From Cyanothece sp. BG0011 (lineage in GTDB: Bacteria; Cyanobacteriota; Cyanobacteriia; Cyanobacteriales; Microcystaceae): a stretch of DNA of 43,107 nucleotides. Of the stretch, positions 36,722 to 43,107 are shown in pieces. Numbering within the stretch: position 1 is the stretch's first letter; every line of letters starts with the position of its first letter. The stretch spans positions 1 through 43,107 of the forward strand of contig NZ_PRLH01000054.1 in assembly GCF_003013815.1 (NCBI RefSeq), given 5' to 3'. Made by a program: the position numbers and the translations under genes. The notes under the pieces are model-generated. The model worked only from the letters and a program-made list of their open reading frames with translations, was not told where the DNA came from and did not search any database.

Positions 36722-37618
36722 TTATAGAAAATTTTTGATGTTTTCTGTTACTAATTCGGAAAACTCTTCAGAGATTCCTAGGGTTCCCGGTAACGAAACA
36801 GTTTTAACTTGATCAATTGTGTTAATCGCTTCCATTTCTTGTTTAGAATAGGGGGGAGATTGTTCAGCAATAATGGTTAAAATAGGTTGAGATAAAGATT
36901 CAATTAAACTGAGAAAATCTTCCCTAGTTTCTATGGGGTCTAATGTTCCTGTGACAAAAGCAACCGGCGCAAATCTAGCCCCTTTTTGTTGGGTAATATT
37001 GCGTTTATTACTAATAAATTCATCGGTTAATTTTGTACTATCAGTATAAACATGACGGCGATACATGAACTTAAGAAAACCAGGGGTTGTATTTAGATAA
37101 TAAAGAAACTGTCCAATAATAGGGGTTCTGACTAAATTTTTTATTGAGTTTCTGATACTTTGGGGGACTCCCATTACCCTTAAAGGGCCGCGCCAAGTTG
37201 GGGCAATTAAAATCAGTTTACTAACCGTTTCAGGAGCAATTTTTGCTAATTCTAAAGCATAACCAACCGTATGACCCGCAGCAATAATAATCACAGGTTG
37301 TTGAAACGTGGCGTTAACAAAATCTTTAAGTAATTGATGGTAAAGTTGAGGATTATAATCTAAAGCTGGCCGTTGAGAGTCCCCAAATCCTAACCAGTCT
37401 AACAAATAAACTTGATATTGTTGGGCTAATAATTGAGCAATTCCTGCCATTTCTGTGCGACTTGAAACGGTACTAAAAGCAGGTAAGAGTAAAATAGGAT
37501 TTCCTTGACCTAATGTTTCATAAGTCACTTGAAACTGTTCATTTTGCCAATGCCAAGTATATTGATTGATAGTTCCTTGCGTATTGATTTTTGAGGCTTG
37601 AATCGTATTCATAAACAT
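36722..37618 (-). CDS. Alpha/beta-hydrolase-fold protein lacking canonical catalytic residues
   Basis: The 298-residue protein shows the fold clearly: PILLLPAFSTVSSRTEM, VYLLDWLGFGDSQRP, and KLILIAPTWRGPLR after the nucleophile elbow. The elbow reads AAGHTVGYAL (113-122), with Thr where the GxSxG serine is expected. Near the C-terminus, where the catalytic His normally lies, the sequence is PGTLGISEEF with no His. The possible acid, GTLDPIE, is kept. It may therefore be a non-hydrolytic member or use a different nucleophile. The start could be M1 or M3. It is not part of the operator-controlled set as far as promoters show. Confidence 0.8.
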   Translation of the reverse strand: MFMNTIQASKINTQGTINQYTWHWQNEQFQVTYETLGQGNPILLLPAFSTVSSRTEMAGIAQLLAQQYQVYLLDWLGFGDSQRPALDYNPQLYHQLLKDFVNATFQQPVIIIAAGHTVGYALELAKIAPETVSKLILIAPTWRGPLRVMGVPQSIRNSIKNLVRTPIIGQFLYYLNTTPGFLKFMYRRHVYTDSTKLTDEFISNKRNITQQKGARFAPVAFVTGTLDPIETREDFLSLIESLSQPILTIIAEQSPPYSKQEMEAINTIDQVKTVSLPGTLGISEEFSELVTENIKNFL

Positions 37619-37907
37619 TAGTTATTGTCAACTGTTTGTAACAAATATTAAAGAAAATAATCGGTTATTATTGATCTGATGAGCTAATAACCAATGATGG
37701 CAATTATAACAAAGTTTCTATCAAGATAGGGTGGGCAGTGTTGACTTTTATTTTAGAACTTTTGTGACGGTTTTGTTAAGAAAGTAACCATAAATCTGTT
37801 GAAAGAAAGAGGATCAATATTTTGATGTGGGATAAGATTCCCAAAGAAGCACTCAACAAAACATTTAAAAGTGAATAAAAGTTGATAGCAATTTTTGAGG
37901 AAAAACA
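37619..37907. other. Divergent promoter region, alpha/beta-hydrolase and persulfide dioxygenase-like genes
   Basis: These 289 bp hold both promoters. One inverted repeat is visible, GGTTATTA (37663-37670) against TAATAACC (37685-37692) with a 14-nt spacer, which could be an operator. A GAGG ribosome-binding site lies just before the ATG at 37908. No known sulfide-sensor site was recognised. Confidence 0.4.
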
Positions 37908-39298
37908 ATGTATTTCCAGCAATTTTATTTAGAAAGTCTCGGTCATGCCTCCTATTTCATTGGCTCAGAAAAAACCGGTGAAGCCTTGGTATTAGACGTA
38001 AGAAGAGATGTAGACATTTACTTTGAAGCAGCTCGTTCTCAGGGGATGCAAGTTAAATATGCTGCCGATACCCATCAACATAACGACTATCTGAGTGGCA
38101 TTTGTGAGTTGCCCGAACGTGGAGAAGTGCAGTTAATCGGGAGTGGGCGTGCCAATTTAGGTTATAAGGTGCGTTCGATGGGGATGGCGATCGCTTAGAA
38201 ATGGGAGAAGTGGTCTTTGAAGTCTTGCATACCCCCGGTCACACCCCCGAACACATTAGTTTATTGGTCCGCGATCGCTCTCGTGGTGAAGAACCGGTCA
38301 TGTTGCTTTCTGGAGGGGCATTGCTAGTGGATGATGTGGGGCGACCTGACTTATTAGGGTCTGCTGAGGATATTCAAAGCCACGCCAGTCAACTGTGCCA
38401 GACACTACAAGGCAAAATCCTCAATCTACCGGATTACGTGCAGGTTTATCCGACTCATGTGGCTGGTTCCCTTTGTGGGGGCAGTATTGGCAGTCGTCTA
38501 TCGACGACCATTGGTTACGAACGACGGATGAATCAGATGTTAGCGAGTATTGCCTCTAAAGACGAGTTTGTTGAGCAATGTATTAATTTAGAGCAACTTC
38601 CTGCCGTTCCGCCCTATTGGTCACGGATGCGAAAACAGAATCAGCAAGGGCCACCCTTATTGGGAGTCCTCGTTAATCCTCCGGCCTTAGATGTCGAGCA
38701 ATTTAATCGCTTGCGTTCTCAAGGGATGATTGTTTTAGATTGTCGTTCCCCAGAAGCTTTTGCCAGTCACATTCCTGGCGCGCTCAACGTTTACCATAGT
38801 TCGTCTTTTGCCACTTGGGCCGGTACCATTTTGCCTCCCGATGTGCCGATCATTTTAGTGCTAGAGAAAGCAACTGACCTTTGGGATATCTGTTGGCAGT
38901 TACTCCGTATTGGTTACGACTTGCCAAAAGGCTGGTTAGCAGGGGGTATGAAAGCCTGGCGGACTGCAGCCAAAGAACTGGAATTTATGCCTTTAATGAG
39001 TGTGCGAGATTTGAGTCGGCAGCGTGAGGAGCTATTTGTACTAGATGTCCGTCAAAAAACCGAATGGCGAACCGGACATATTAAAGGAGCAACCCATATT
39101 ACAGGGGCAGCATTACCCGAAAGATATCAAGAAGTCCCCAGAGAAAAAACTGTGGCGGTTGTTTGCGGCAGTGGTTATCGTTCCTCCGTAAGTGCAAGTT
39201 TGCTTAAACACAAAGGATACAACAATGTGGTTAATGTCTTAGGGGGAATGGCTGCCTGGAAAAACGCTGGCTTAGAGACAGTTAAGGAAGAAACTTAG
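37908..39298 (+). pseudogene. CstB-like persulfide dioxygenase/rhodanese fusion with one frameshift
   Basis: Two frames, 37908-38198 and about 38185-39298, together encode one protein. Near 38181-38183 the sequence ATGGGGATGGCGATCGCTTAG needs one extra base after the first ATG to read SM-x-DGDRLEMGEVVFEV; the corrected product is about 463 residues. The N-terminal metallo-beta-lactamase domain has THQHNDYLSG (55-64; Tyr replaces the last His of THxHxDH), LHTPGHTPEH and VGRPDLLG, as in ETHE1-type persulfide dioxygenases. Two rhodanese domains follow: the first lacks a catalytic Cys, the second has AVVCGSGYRSS. This matches the order in CstB, which oxidises persulfides. Downstream coding is intact, so a recent mutation or a sequencing error is likely. 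The base composition is more GC-rich than that of its neighbours. Confidence 0.82.
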
Positions 39299-39328
39299 GA
39301 CTTAAAACCATAATGGGTAGAATATAAG

Positions 39329-39523
39329 CTCATATCTTGCACGCCTTACAGAAAAACTCAACAACAAAACAAAGAAAATCAATCCTGTTCCCCGTTCTCC
39401 TGCCCCCTAACCCCCCTGCCCCCCTTATAAAGGGGGGTGTGGGGGGTGTGGGGGGTGTGGGGGGTGTGGGGGGTGTGGGGGTGTGGGGGGTGTGGGGGGT
39501 GTGGGGAAGGTGCAAGATGTGAG
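39329..39523. mobile_element. MITE-like element with CTCATATCTTGCACC-type ends, copy 2
   Basis: The left end CTCATATCTTGCAC (39329-39342) is mirrored by GGTGCAAGATGTGAG (39509-39523). The inside has the same order as copy 1: an A-rich segment with CAACAAAACAAAGAAAATCAA, then CCTGTTCCCCGTTC, then CCCCCCTTATAAAGGGGGG-type symmetry. Here it has expanded into a tandem run of GGGGGTGT units (about 39431-39505). Short open frames over the run are not genes. It ends exactly at the stop codon of the dehydrogenase gene. Confidence 0.78.
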
Positions 39524-40690
39524 TTAAGGTTTAAGGACAACTTTAATACAATTATCTTTCTTATCCCGAAAAATTTTATAAGCGTCGGGTGCTTCTTCTA
39601 AGGACAAACGATGAGTAATGACAAAGGTTGGATCAATGTCACCCTTTTCGATACGTTCTAATAAAGGAAGCAAATATTTATGAACATGAGTTTGGCCCGA
39701 ACGCATGGTTAATCCTTTGTTAACAAAAGCTCCCATGGGCATTTTATCGATAAATCCCCCATAAACTCCAGGAACTGACACTTTGCCCCCTTTTCGACAA
39801 GCTGCGATCGCCTGTCTTAGCACCAGAGGTCGTCCTGTTTCCATGCGAATGGCTTGTTTAACTGTGTCGTACATCGCCATAACCCCGGTACCGTGGGCTT
39901 CCATCCCCACTGCATCAATGCAACAATCAGGGCCTCGTCCCCCGGTCATTTCCTTGAGGGCAACACCGGCATCCATTTCTTCATAATTGAGAATTTCAGC
40001 CCCACCGGCCTCAGCCAGTGCTAAACGTTCGGGAATGCGGTCAATGGCAATCACCCGTTCTGCCCCTAACATCAGTGCGCTACGGATGGCAAACTGACCC
40101 ACCGGGCCACATCCCCAAACCGCGACAATTTCCCCTGGTTGAATATCACAGTTTTCGGCAGCCATATAACCCGTAGGGAAAATATCCGTTAAAAAGAGAA
40201 CTTGTTCATCACTTAAACTTTCTGGCACTTTGAGGGGGCCCACATCAGCAAAGGGAACTCTAACATATTCTGCTTGTCCCCCGGCGTAACCCCCTAAGAG
40301 GTGGGAGTAACCAAATAATCCAGAAGGAGAATGACCATAGAATTTTTCGGCCATCCAAGCATTGGGATTAGAATTATCGCACAACGACCATAGATCACGG
40401 TTACAGAAGAAACAGTTACCGCAAGAAATGGTAAAAGGAACCACCACCCGATCGCCTTTTTTCAAATTCTTGACCTCTGGGCCGGTTTCGACCACTTCCC
40501 CCATAAATTCATGGCCGAGGATATCCCCTGACTGCATGGTAGGAATATAGCCATCATACAGATGTAAATCAGAACCACAAATGGCAGTAGAGGTAACTTT
40601 AATAATGGCATCACGGGGATTCAAAATTTTGGGGTCTGGAACATTATCAACCCGAACATCTTGGCTTCCGTGCCAGCATACGGCTTTCAT
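39524..40690 (-). CDS. Zinc-dependent alcohol dehydrogenase family, glutathione-independent formaldehyde dehydrogenase-like
   Basis: The 388-residue medium-chain dehydrogenase keeps both zinc sites. Catalytic ligands are C38, H60 and E61 ([22 protein letters not shown]); structural ligands are C90, C93, C96 and C104. The nucleotide-binding motif is [13 protein letters not shown], followed by [17 protein letters not shown], where the Asp after the second strand favours NAD. The long insertion around [20 protein letters not shown] is typical of the FdhA-like subgroup. AGGAG lies 8 bp before the start. SRPBCC-domain genes are often near such dehydrogenases, as here (41338-42030). The true substrate is not known. 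Confidence 0.88.
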   Translation of the reverse strand: MKAVCWHGSQDVRVDNVPDPKILNPRDAIIKVTSTAICGSDLHLYDGYIPTMQSGDILGHEFMGEVVETGPEVKNLKKGDRVVVPFTISCGNCFFCNRDLWSLCDNSNPNAWMAEKFYGHSPSGLFGYSHLLGGYAGGQAEYVRVPFADVGPLKVPESLSDEQVLFLTDIFPTGYMAAENCDIQPGEIVAVWGCGPVGQFAIRSALMLGAERVIAIDRIPERLALAEAGGAEILNYEEMDAGVALKEMTGGRGPDCCIDAVGMEAHGTGVMAMYDTVKQAIRMETGRPLVLRQAIAACRKGGKVSVPGVYGGFIDKMPMGAFVNKGLTMRSGQTHVHKYLLPLLERIEKGDIDPTFVITHRLSLEEAPDAYKIFRDKKDNCIKVVLKP

Positions 40691-40769
40691 GGTAAATTCT
40701 CCTAGTGTTTATTAATTTTCTGAAAAAAAAGCAAGAGGCATAGAAACTTCTTAATTTGTCCTATTTTTA

Positions 40770-40850
40770 TCTCCCCTGCTCCCTTCCTCGCGCGTTCCCT
40801 TGCGCCGTAAGACGGCGCGGGGTCGCTCGTCTCCGGAGCTCCCCTGCAAT
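40770..40850. other. GC-rich island with strong hairpin in AT-rich intergenic DNA
   Basis: A stretch of about 80 bp is far richer in G and C than its surroundings. GCGCCGT (40802-40808) pairs with ACGGCGC (40812-40818) around AAG, and the palindrome CTCCGGAG follows at about 40831-40838. CTCCCCTGC occurs on both sides. It lies between two minus-strand genes and could end transcription of the upstream one. It may be part of a repeat family. Confidence 0.5.
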
Positions 40851-40885
40851 CCCAACTTAGGATGTTTGCGATCTACTGAGTATTG

Positions 40886-41305
40886 CTATTCCTCGGTATA
40901 ACGTTTTAAAGTTGGATTTTTCTCAGTTTTCTGGTCAATGGGTGCCGTGTTTGATGAAGTTCCGGGTAATTCGTCCCTAAGGGTTTTCATCTTACTTTTA
41001 CTACTTTTTTTCGGTTGTGGTGAATTTTTGCCATCTTTTAAAACGGCTGATTCAACGCCACCGGGTAAATTTTCGATACCGACAGAATTACGAGTTTGAT
41101 TAACAGTTTTATTTTGACTAGAGTTAACTGCGTGAGCCACTTGAATCGGATAAATAGCAAGGCTACACAGTAAAACAACAGTGATTATGCCAACTTTTAA
41201 CCAACGTTGAAATAAATTGTTTTTCAAAAAAACAAGAAACGGGGGGTTACTTTTTGTTTGATTAGGGTTTAAATGAGGAAAAAGTAAACTAACAATCTTA
41301 TACAT
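40886..41305 (-). CDS. Small exported protein with polar C-terminal region, unknown
   Basis: From the ATG at 41303-41305 the protein has 139 residues. I prefer this start because GGAG lies 13 bp upstream; an in-frame ATG at 41332 would add nine residues. A basic N-terminal stretch is followed by a hydrophobic segment (about 36-55, VGIITVVLLCSLAIYPIQVA) ending AHA, a probable signal peptidase site or membrane anchor. The remainder is low in hydrophobic residues and rich in K, S, N and T. No family was recognised. It directly follows the SRPBCC gene on the same strand and may share its transcript. Confidence 0.65.
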   Translation of the reverse strand: MYKIVSLLFPHLNPNQTKSNPPFLVFLKNNLFQRWLKVGIITVVLLCSLAIYPIQVAHAVNSSQNKTVNQTRNSVGIENLPGGVESAVLKDGKNSPQPKKSSKSKMKTLRDELPGTSSNTAPIDQKTEKNPTLKRYTEE

Positions 41306-41337
41306 AATGATTCGCTCCAAAATTTTAGACAATAAGT

Positions 41338-42030
41338 TTAATTTCCTTGAGGTTGTCCCTCAATGGTTGCAATTTCTCCCGCTTCCATTAACTGTTTAAA
41401 GCGGTTAAGTTCATCTCCAATTTGTTGTTCAGGTTCTTCTCCAAACAGTTTGGCGATCGCTGCTGAGATCGCACCCCCAGGAGGCTGATATTCCATCACC
41501 ACTTTGACCTCGGTTCCTCGTCCACCGGTTGCTGGTTGAAAGCGGACAAAGCCAGAATTTTCGATGTTTGCCCCTTCATCCGATGTCCAAGCAATAAGAT
41601 GATTGGGTTCATCGTTGATAACGATGGCATCCCATTCAATCGTTTCATTAAGGGGGGCGTTAGCGACCCAATGGGAATGACGTTCATCTTTGACCACAAC
41701 GGATTGTAGATGAGTCATAAAACGGGGTAAATTTGCAAAGTTACGCCAAAAATGATACAAATCTTCGGCAGAGCGGTTAATCGTTACCGTTTTTTCCACA
41801 CGAATAGCATGATCAAGCCCGATCGCATCTTCTACCTGCTTCAAGGTGCTTTTTTTCTGGACTCCTTGATAAACTAAGCCACCTCCGGCCACGGCGGTTA
41901 AAATGCCTTTTAGCGATCGCTGTTGCAAACCAGCGAGAACCAACGCACCACCGCCAATAATTGAAGTCCACCGTTCTAAGTCTGTAGCCTGTTGCTCAGT
42001 GGAAGTCTGGGTACTCAAAGACTTTTCCAT
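41338..42030 (-). CDS. SRPBCC (START-like cyclase/dehydrase) domain protein with N-terminal membrane-associated region
   Basis: Residues 20-65 (ERWTSIIGGGALVLAGLQQR, then LKGILTAVAGGGLVYQG) form two glycine-rich hydrophobic segments of the type found in front of many cyclase/dehydrase proteins. Residues about 80-215 form the SRPBCC domain: VEKTVTINRSAEDLYHFWRN, PRFMTHLQSV, ETIEWDAIVI, NHLIAWTS and GTEVKVVMEYQPPGG. Such domains bind hydrophobic ligands; the ligand here is unknown. AGGAGG lies upstream of the ATG. The small exported protein gene follows after about 30 bp, with the Zn-dependent dehydrogenase next. Confidence 0.85.
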   Translation of the reverse strand: MEKSLSTQTSTEQQATDLERWTSIIGGGALVLAGLQQRSLKGILTAVAGGGLVYQGVQKKSTLKQVEDAIGLDHAIRVEKTVTINRSAEDLYHFWRNFANLPRFMTHLQSVVVKDERHSHWVANAPLNETIEWDAIVINDEPNHLIAWTSDEGANIENSGFVRFQPATGGRGTEVKVVMEYQPPGGAISAAIAKLFGEEPEQQIGDELNRFKQLMEAGEIATIEGQPQGN

Positions 42031-42131
42031 ATTGACGACTCCTCCTAGGAGTGGTTTTTGCTATGTAGTCACATTAACAGGCACACAGAAGCTCTTCTTC
42101 TCTCTAAGGAAAGAAACTTGATCGCAATTTT

Positions 42132-42160
42132 GTAGGTTGGGTTGAAGTATGAAACCCAAC
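42132..42160. repeat. GTAGGTTGGG hairpin repeat, copy 4 (variant)
   Basis: GTAGGTTGGGTTGAAGTATG followed by AAACCCAAC. The loop differs from the other copies but the GTTGGGT/ACCCAAC stem is kept. Confidence 0.65.
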
Positions 42161-42287
42161 AATATTAAGGACTTTTCATTAAACGTCAAGGAGTCAAAAA
42201 ATTAACATTTTCTTGGAGTAACTTTCAAATACAAGGAAAATGGTCAGGTAAAATGACAATGACTATATAACATGAATCTCGTAATAA

Positions 42288-42424
42288 ATATAGTGCTACG
42301 CACGCTTGGAATAGGCAAGGGTTCTCCCCCTCACAAAAGGGGCAGTTAGAGGGGGTGGCAATGGTTGATTAGATAACAGTTTCAACGTTAACAAATATCC
42401 TAAGCTTTTTTGGACTGCCATATA
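42288..42424. repeat. Dispersed 140-bp non-coding repeat with ATAGTGCTAC-like ends, copy 2
   Basis: This segment aligns with 16262-16402, sharing CAAGGGTTCTCCCCCTCACA, AGTTAGAGGGGGTGGCAATG and GATAACAGTTTC. The left end ATATAGTGCTAC and right end GGACTGCCATATA are imperfect inverted repeats. The 42161-42287 stretch before it shows nothing recognisable. Confidence 0.75.
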
Positions 42425-42438
42425 ACGATAATCAAGCT

Positions 42439-42473
42439 ATGAGTTGGGTTTCGTTCCTCTACCCAACCTACAT
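42439..42473. repeat. GTAGGTTGGG hairpin repeat, copy 5 (inverted)
   Basis: TATGAGTTGGGTTTCGTTCC followed by TCTACCCAACCTAC is the reverse complement of the family consensus with one difference in the loop. It lies about 50 bp after the stop of the minus-strand gene at the right edge. Confidence 0.75.
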
Positions 42474-42523
42474 ACTATCATTTAGAGAAAAATCTACGAA
42501 AAACATTGCCTACCTTAACCCCT

Positions 42524-43107
42524 TTATGCTAAACACTGATTAAGTTTTTCTCTCAGCATTTTCCCATCTAAATTACGTCCAATTAATACTAATTGATTAC
42601 GAGGTGTCGTTTTCCAGTCATCAGCATTCATCGTATAACGTTTTCCGCTAAGTTGAAAAATATGGCGTAATTGACTTTCTTGAAACCATAATATTCCTTT
42701 TGCCCGAAAAACATTAGTGGTCAAATCATCGAGAAAAAAGGTTTGAAATTTCTCTACAATAAAAGGGCGATCGCTTTCAAAAGCAATAGAAACAAATCCA
42801 TCTATGGTTAAATGATCAGAATGGTGATGGTGATGATCATGATCATGTTCGTGATCATGGTGATGATGATGTTCAGTGGTGTCTTCTATCCTAAAATTTT
42901 CAGCATGATTAACATCAATATCGAGAATTAAAGGAAGAGGAACTTGTGTATATTGACTATGAATAATTCTCGCCCCTGACTTAATTTGATTAATATCTGT
43001 TTCTAATTGTTTAACTTTTTCATCTGAGACTAAATCGGTTTTATTGAGCAGAATAATATCACCATAAGTAATCTGACGTAATGCAGCTTCACTTTGAAAA
43101 TGTTCAG
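42524..43107 (-). CDS. COG0523 GTPase (CobW family) with long His-rich loop (partial, N-terminus off window)
   Basis: The frame is open from the right edge to the stop at 42524-42526 and gives about 194 residues. It contains the guanine-specificity motif in DIILLNKTDLVSDE. Next is a run rich in His and Asp (EHHHHHDHEHDHDHHHHHSD, about 42827-42889), then the CobW_C domain (DGFVSIAFESDRPF, TNVFRAKGILWFQ, NQLVLIGRNLDGKMLREKL). The GTP-binding P-loop and CxCC motif would lie beyond the window. It belongs to the same superfamily as the gene at 33359-34330 but has a far longer metal-binding loop. This suggests zinc storage or delivery under different conditions. Its promoter is outside the window. 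Confidence 0.88.
   Translation of the reverse strand, partial: EHFQSEAALRQITYGDIILLNKTDLVSDEKVKQLETDINQIKSGARIIHSQYTQVPLPLILDIDVNHAENFRIEDTTEHHHHHDHEHDHDHHHHHSDHLTIDGFVSIAFESDRPFIVEKFQTFFLDDLTTNVFRAKGILWFQESQLRHIFQLSGKRYTMNADDWKTTPRNQLVLIGRNLDGKMLREKLNQCLA

Noticed and set aside
39330-39522. Frames rich in Pro-Thr-His or Gly-Val on both strands
   Set aside because: They come from the GGGGGTGT tandem run inside the MITE-like element.

Overview
The window looks like chromosomal DNA of a unicellular cyanobacterium, most likely of the Crocosphaera/Cyanothece group (inference). It is AT-rich, carries many HIP1-type GCGATCGC octamers, and encodes ApcD (allophycocyanin B alpha), ChlD (Mg-chelatase), HemJ, an EGY-like site-2 protease and many short palindromic intergenic repeats.

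Layout. 1-2099: an AvaI/BsoBI-type restriction endonuclease (cut by the window edge) and its DNA methyltransferase, overlapping by 4 bp. 2189-7254: chlD and apcD in divergent orientation, then two membrane proteins of unknown role. 7433-10956: a large P-loop NTPase/WD40 gene with 14 WD repeats, broken by two single-base insertions. 11070-19389: hemJ, argS, a GGDEF cyclase next to a PhoX-like Tat protein, an AI-2E-family permease next to a solute-binding protein, and an ATP synthase gamma homologue with no other ATPase gene nearby. 19435-22650: an accessory patch with a 19-residue-periodic DGxRPI repeat protein, hicB beside a damaged hicA, small unknown genes, a decayed copy of the 3' end of chlD, and a tRNA-Met. 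22749-28528: a fatty-acyl-AMP ligase, a truncated tnpB, a degenerate metallo-beta-lactamase-fold protein and the M50 protease.

28630-36720 is the most coherent functional block and looks like a metal-starvation regulon, probably zinc. It has znuA opposite znuC-znuB, a PEP-CTERM DUF4198-like protein, a COG0523 GTPase overlapping a WD40 gene, a hemB of the non-zinc (Asp-type) class, and a flavoprotein. The same 13-mer palindrome AATGATAATCATT lies upstream of znuA/znuC, COG0523, hemB and the flavoprotein, with a fifth near-copy. A second COG0523 protein with a long His-rich loop starts beyond the right edge. The boxes match the Fur-family consensus; assignment to Zur rests on gene content.

36722-42030: an alpha/beta-hydrolase lacking the usual catalytic residues, a CstB-like persulfide dioxygenase/rhodanese gene with a frameshift, a Zn-dependent dehydrogenase, a secreted small protein and an SRPBCC protein. 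Three families of dispersed non-coding repeats recur across the window: a MITE-like element with CTCATATCTTGCACC ends (2 copies), a 140-bp element with ATAGTGCTAC-like ends (2 copies), and a GTTGGGT/ACCCAAC hairpin (5 copies).
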